Assembly: GCA_934661715.1 (NCBI GenBank)
Contig: CAKUJL010000117.1
Span: 1 to 5,294, forward strand
Length of the DNA: 5,294 nucleotides
Reading direction: 5' to 3'
DNA from: an uncultured Oscillospiraceae bacterium
GTDB lineage: Bacteria; Bacillota; Clostridia; Oscillospirales; Oscillospiraceae
The translations under genes and the position numbers were made by a program. How positions within the stretch are numbered: position 1 is the stretch's first letter; each line of letters opens with the position of its first letter. The notes under the pieces are model-generated. The model was not told the origin of the DNA. It saw only the letters and a program-made list of their open reading frames with translations, and searched no databases. Shown here in pieces: positions 4,659 through 5,294 of this stretch.

Positions 4659-5294
4659 ATGGAAAAAGAAATCTCAAGGGCGACGCTCAAGCGGCTGCCG
4701 ACGTATCTTTCGTATCTCAAGGCGCTTCCGGCGGAGGCGTCGGCGAACATTTCCGCCACGGCGCTGGCCGCGGGGCTGCACATGGGCGAGGTGCAGGTGC
4801 GAAAGGATCTGGCGCTGGTATCAGACGGCGGACGGCCCAAGATCGGCTACAACCGGGAGCATCTGATCGCGGATATCGAGACCTTCCTCGGCTACGGCAA
4901 CAGCAACGACGCGGTTCTCATCGGCGCGGGCAAGCTGGGAAGAGCCCTTCTCGGCTACGGCGGCTTTGCCGAATACGGGCTCAACATCGTCGCGGCCTTT
5001 GACGCAAACGACACGCTTATCGGCACGACCAACAGCGGCAAGCCCATCATGCAGCTGTCTCGTCTCGGCGAGGTCTGCCGCCGGCAGAAGATCAAGATCG
5101 GCATCATCACCGTTCCCGCGGAGTACGCGCAGGGCGTGTGCGACCTTTTGATCGAAAACGGCATTCTCGCCATCTGGAACTTCGCGCCCAAGCATCTGAA
5201 CGTCCCGGACGGCATTCTCGTGCAGAACGAAAACATGGCCGCGTCTCTGGCGCTTCTTTGTAAGCACCTCAACGAGCGGATACAGGGCCAGGAG
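4659..5294 (+). CDS. rex: Redox-sensing transcriptional repressor Rex, 3' end cut by window edge
   Basis: Homodimeric repressor that binds DNA when NADH is low and releases it when NADH/NAD+ rises, controlling fermentation and energy genes. The 212 visible codons contain no stop. Rex is usually about 205-220 residues, so only the stop and perhaps a few residues are missing. An N-terminal winged helix (about 5-64) includes the recognition segment VQVRKDLALVS (45-55). The Rossmann fold has the dinucleotide loop LIGAGKLGRALL (87-98) with G89-x-G91-x-x-G94, and Asp115 in AAFD at the expected ribose-binding position. The C-terminal NFAPKHLNVPDGILVQNEN (174-192) and the following swapped helix are family signatures. 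AGGGGAG (4645-4651) is 7 nt before the ATG. Pro14 to Leu20 (PTYLSYL) matches the family start. It follows sigE by 143 nt on the same strand and has its own promoter. Confidence 0.95.
   Translation, partial: MEKEISRATLKRLPTYLSYLKALPAEASANISATALAAGLHMGEVQVRKDLALVSDGGRPKIGYNREHLIADIETFLGYGNSNDAVLIGAGKLGRALLGYGGFAEYGLNIVAAFDANDTLIGTTNSGKPIMQLSRLGEVCRRQKIKIGIITVPAEYAQGVCDLLIENGILAIWNFAPKHLNVPDGILVQNENMAASLALLCKHLNERIQGQE

Overview
The window looks like chromosome from an endospore-forming member of the Clostridia (Firmicutes), probably a GC-rich Oscillospiraceae/Ruminococcaceae-type gut anaerobe. The reasons are two mother-cell sporulation sigma factors (SigK, SigE) and the SigE-activating protease SpoIIGA, the clostridial redox repressor Rex, strong AGGAGG-type ribosome sites, and GC-rich coding sequence with AT-rich islands only at promoters. 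The genus is an inference from gene content and base composition.

Layout. (1) 1-480, +: the 3' two thirds of sigK, running in from the left edge. (2) 489-527: a strong hairpin between convergent sigK and nth that can terminate both. (3) 540-1175, -: nth, endonuclease III, with its own promoter at 1227-1255. (4) 1278-1306: an extended -10 promoter firing rightward into rarA (1340-2599) and a small DUF951 gene (2615-2812). This two-gene operon ends at a textbook terminator (2872-2910). (5) 2966-4515: spoIIGA and sigE, overlapping by 4 nt (ATGA), preceded by a promoter-like element with an abnormally long spacer that overlaps the previous terminator. (6) 4516-4658: a regulatory region with a good promoter and an AT-rich perfect inverted repeat in the leader of rex. 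(7) 4659-5294: rex, open to the right edge, lacking only its stop codon and perhaps a few residues.

How the genes work together. SpoIIGA is the membrane aspartic protease that cuts the pro-sequence from pro-SigE, so spoIIGA-sigE is a self-contained switch for early mother-cell gene expression. SigK, at the left edge, is the late mother-cell sigma factor that depends on SigE in known sporulators. The genes between them (nth, rarA) are DNA repair and replication-fork maintenance functions. Rex senses the NADH/NAD+ ratio and represses fermentative and respiratory genes. Its position right after sigE without a clear terminator allows read-through, but it has its own promoter.

I see no mobile element, CRISPR array, tRNA/rRNA or defence system. 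The genes are recognisable families. What deserves a second look is mostly regulatory DNA: the rex leader palindrome, the spoIIGA promoter embedded in a terminator, and the gene order (no sigG directly after sigE).
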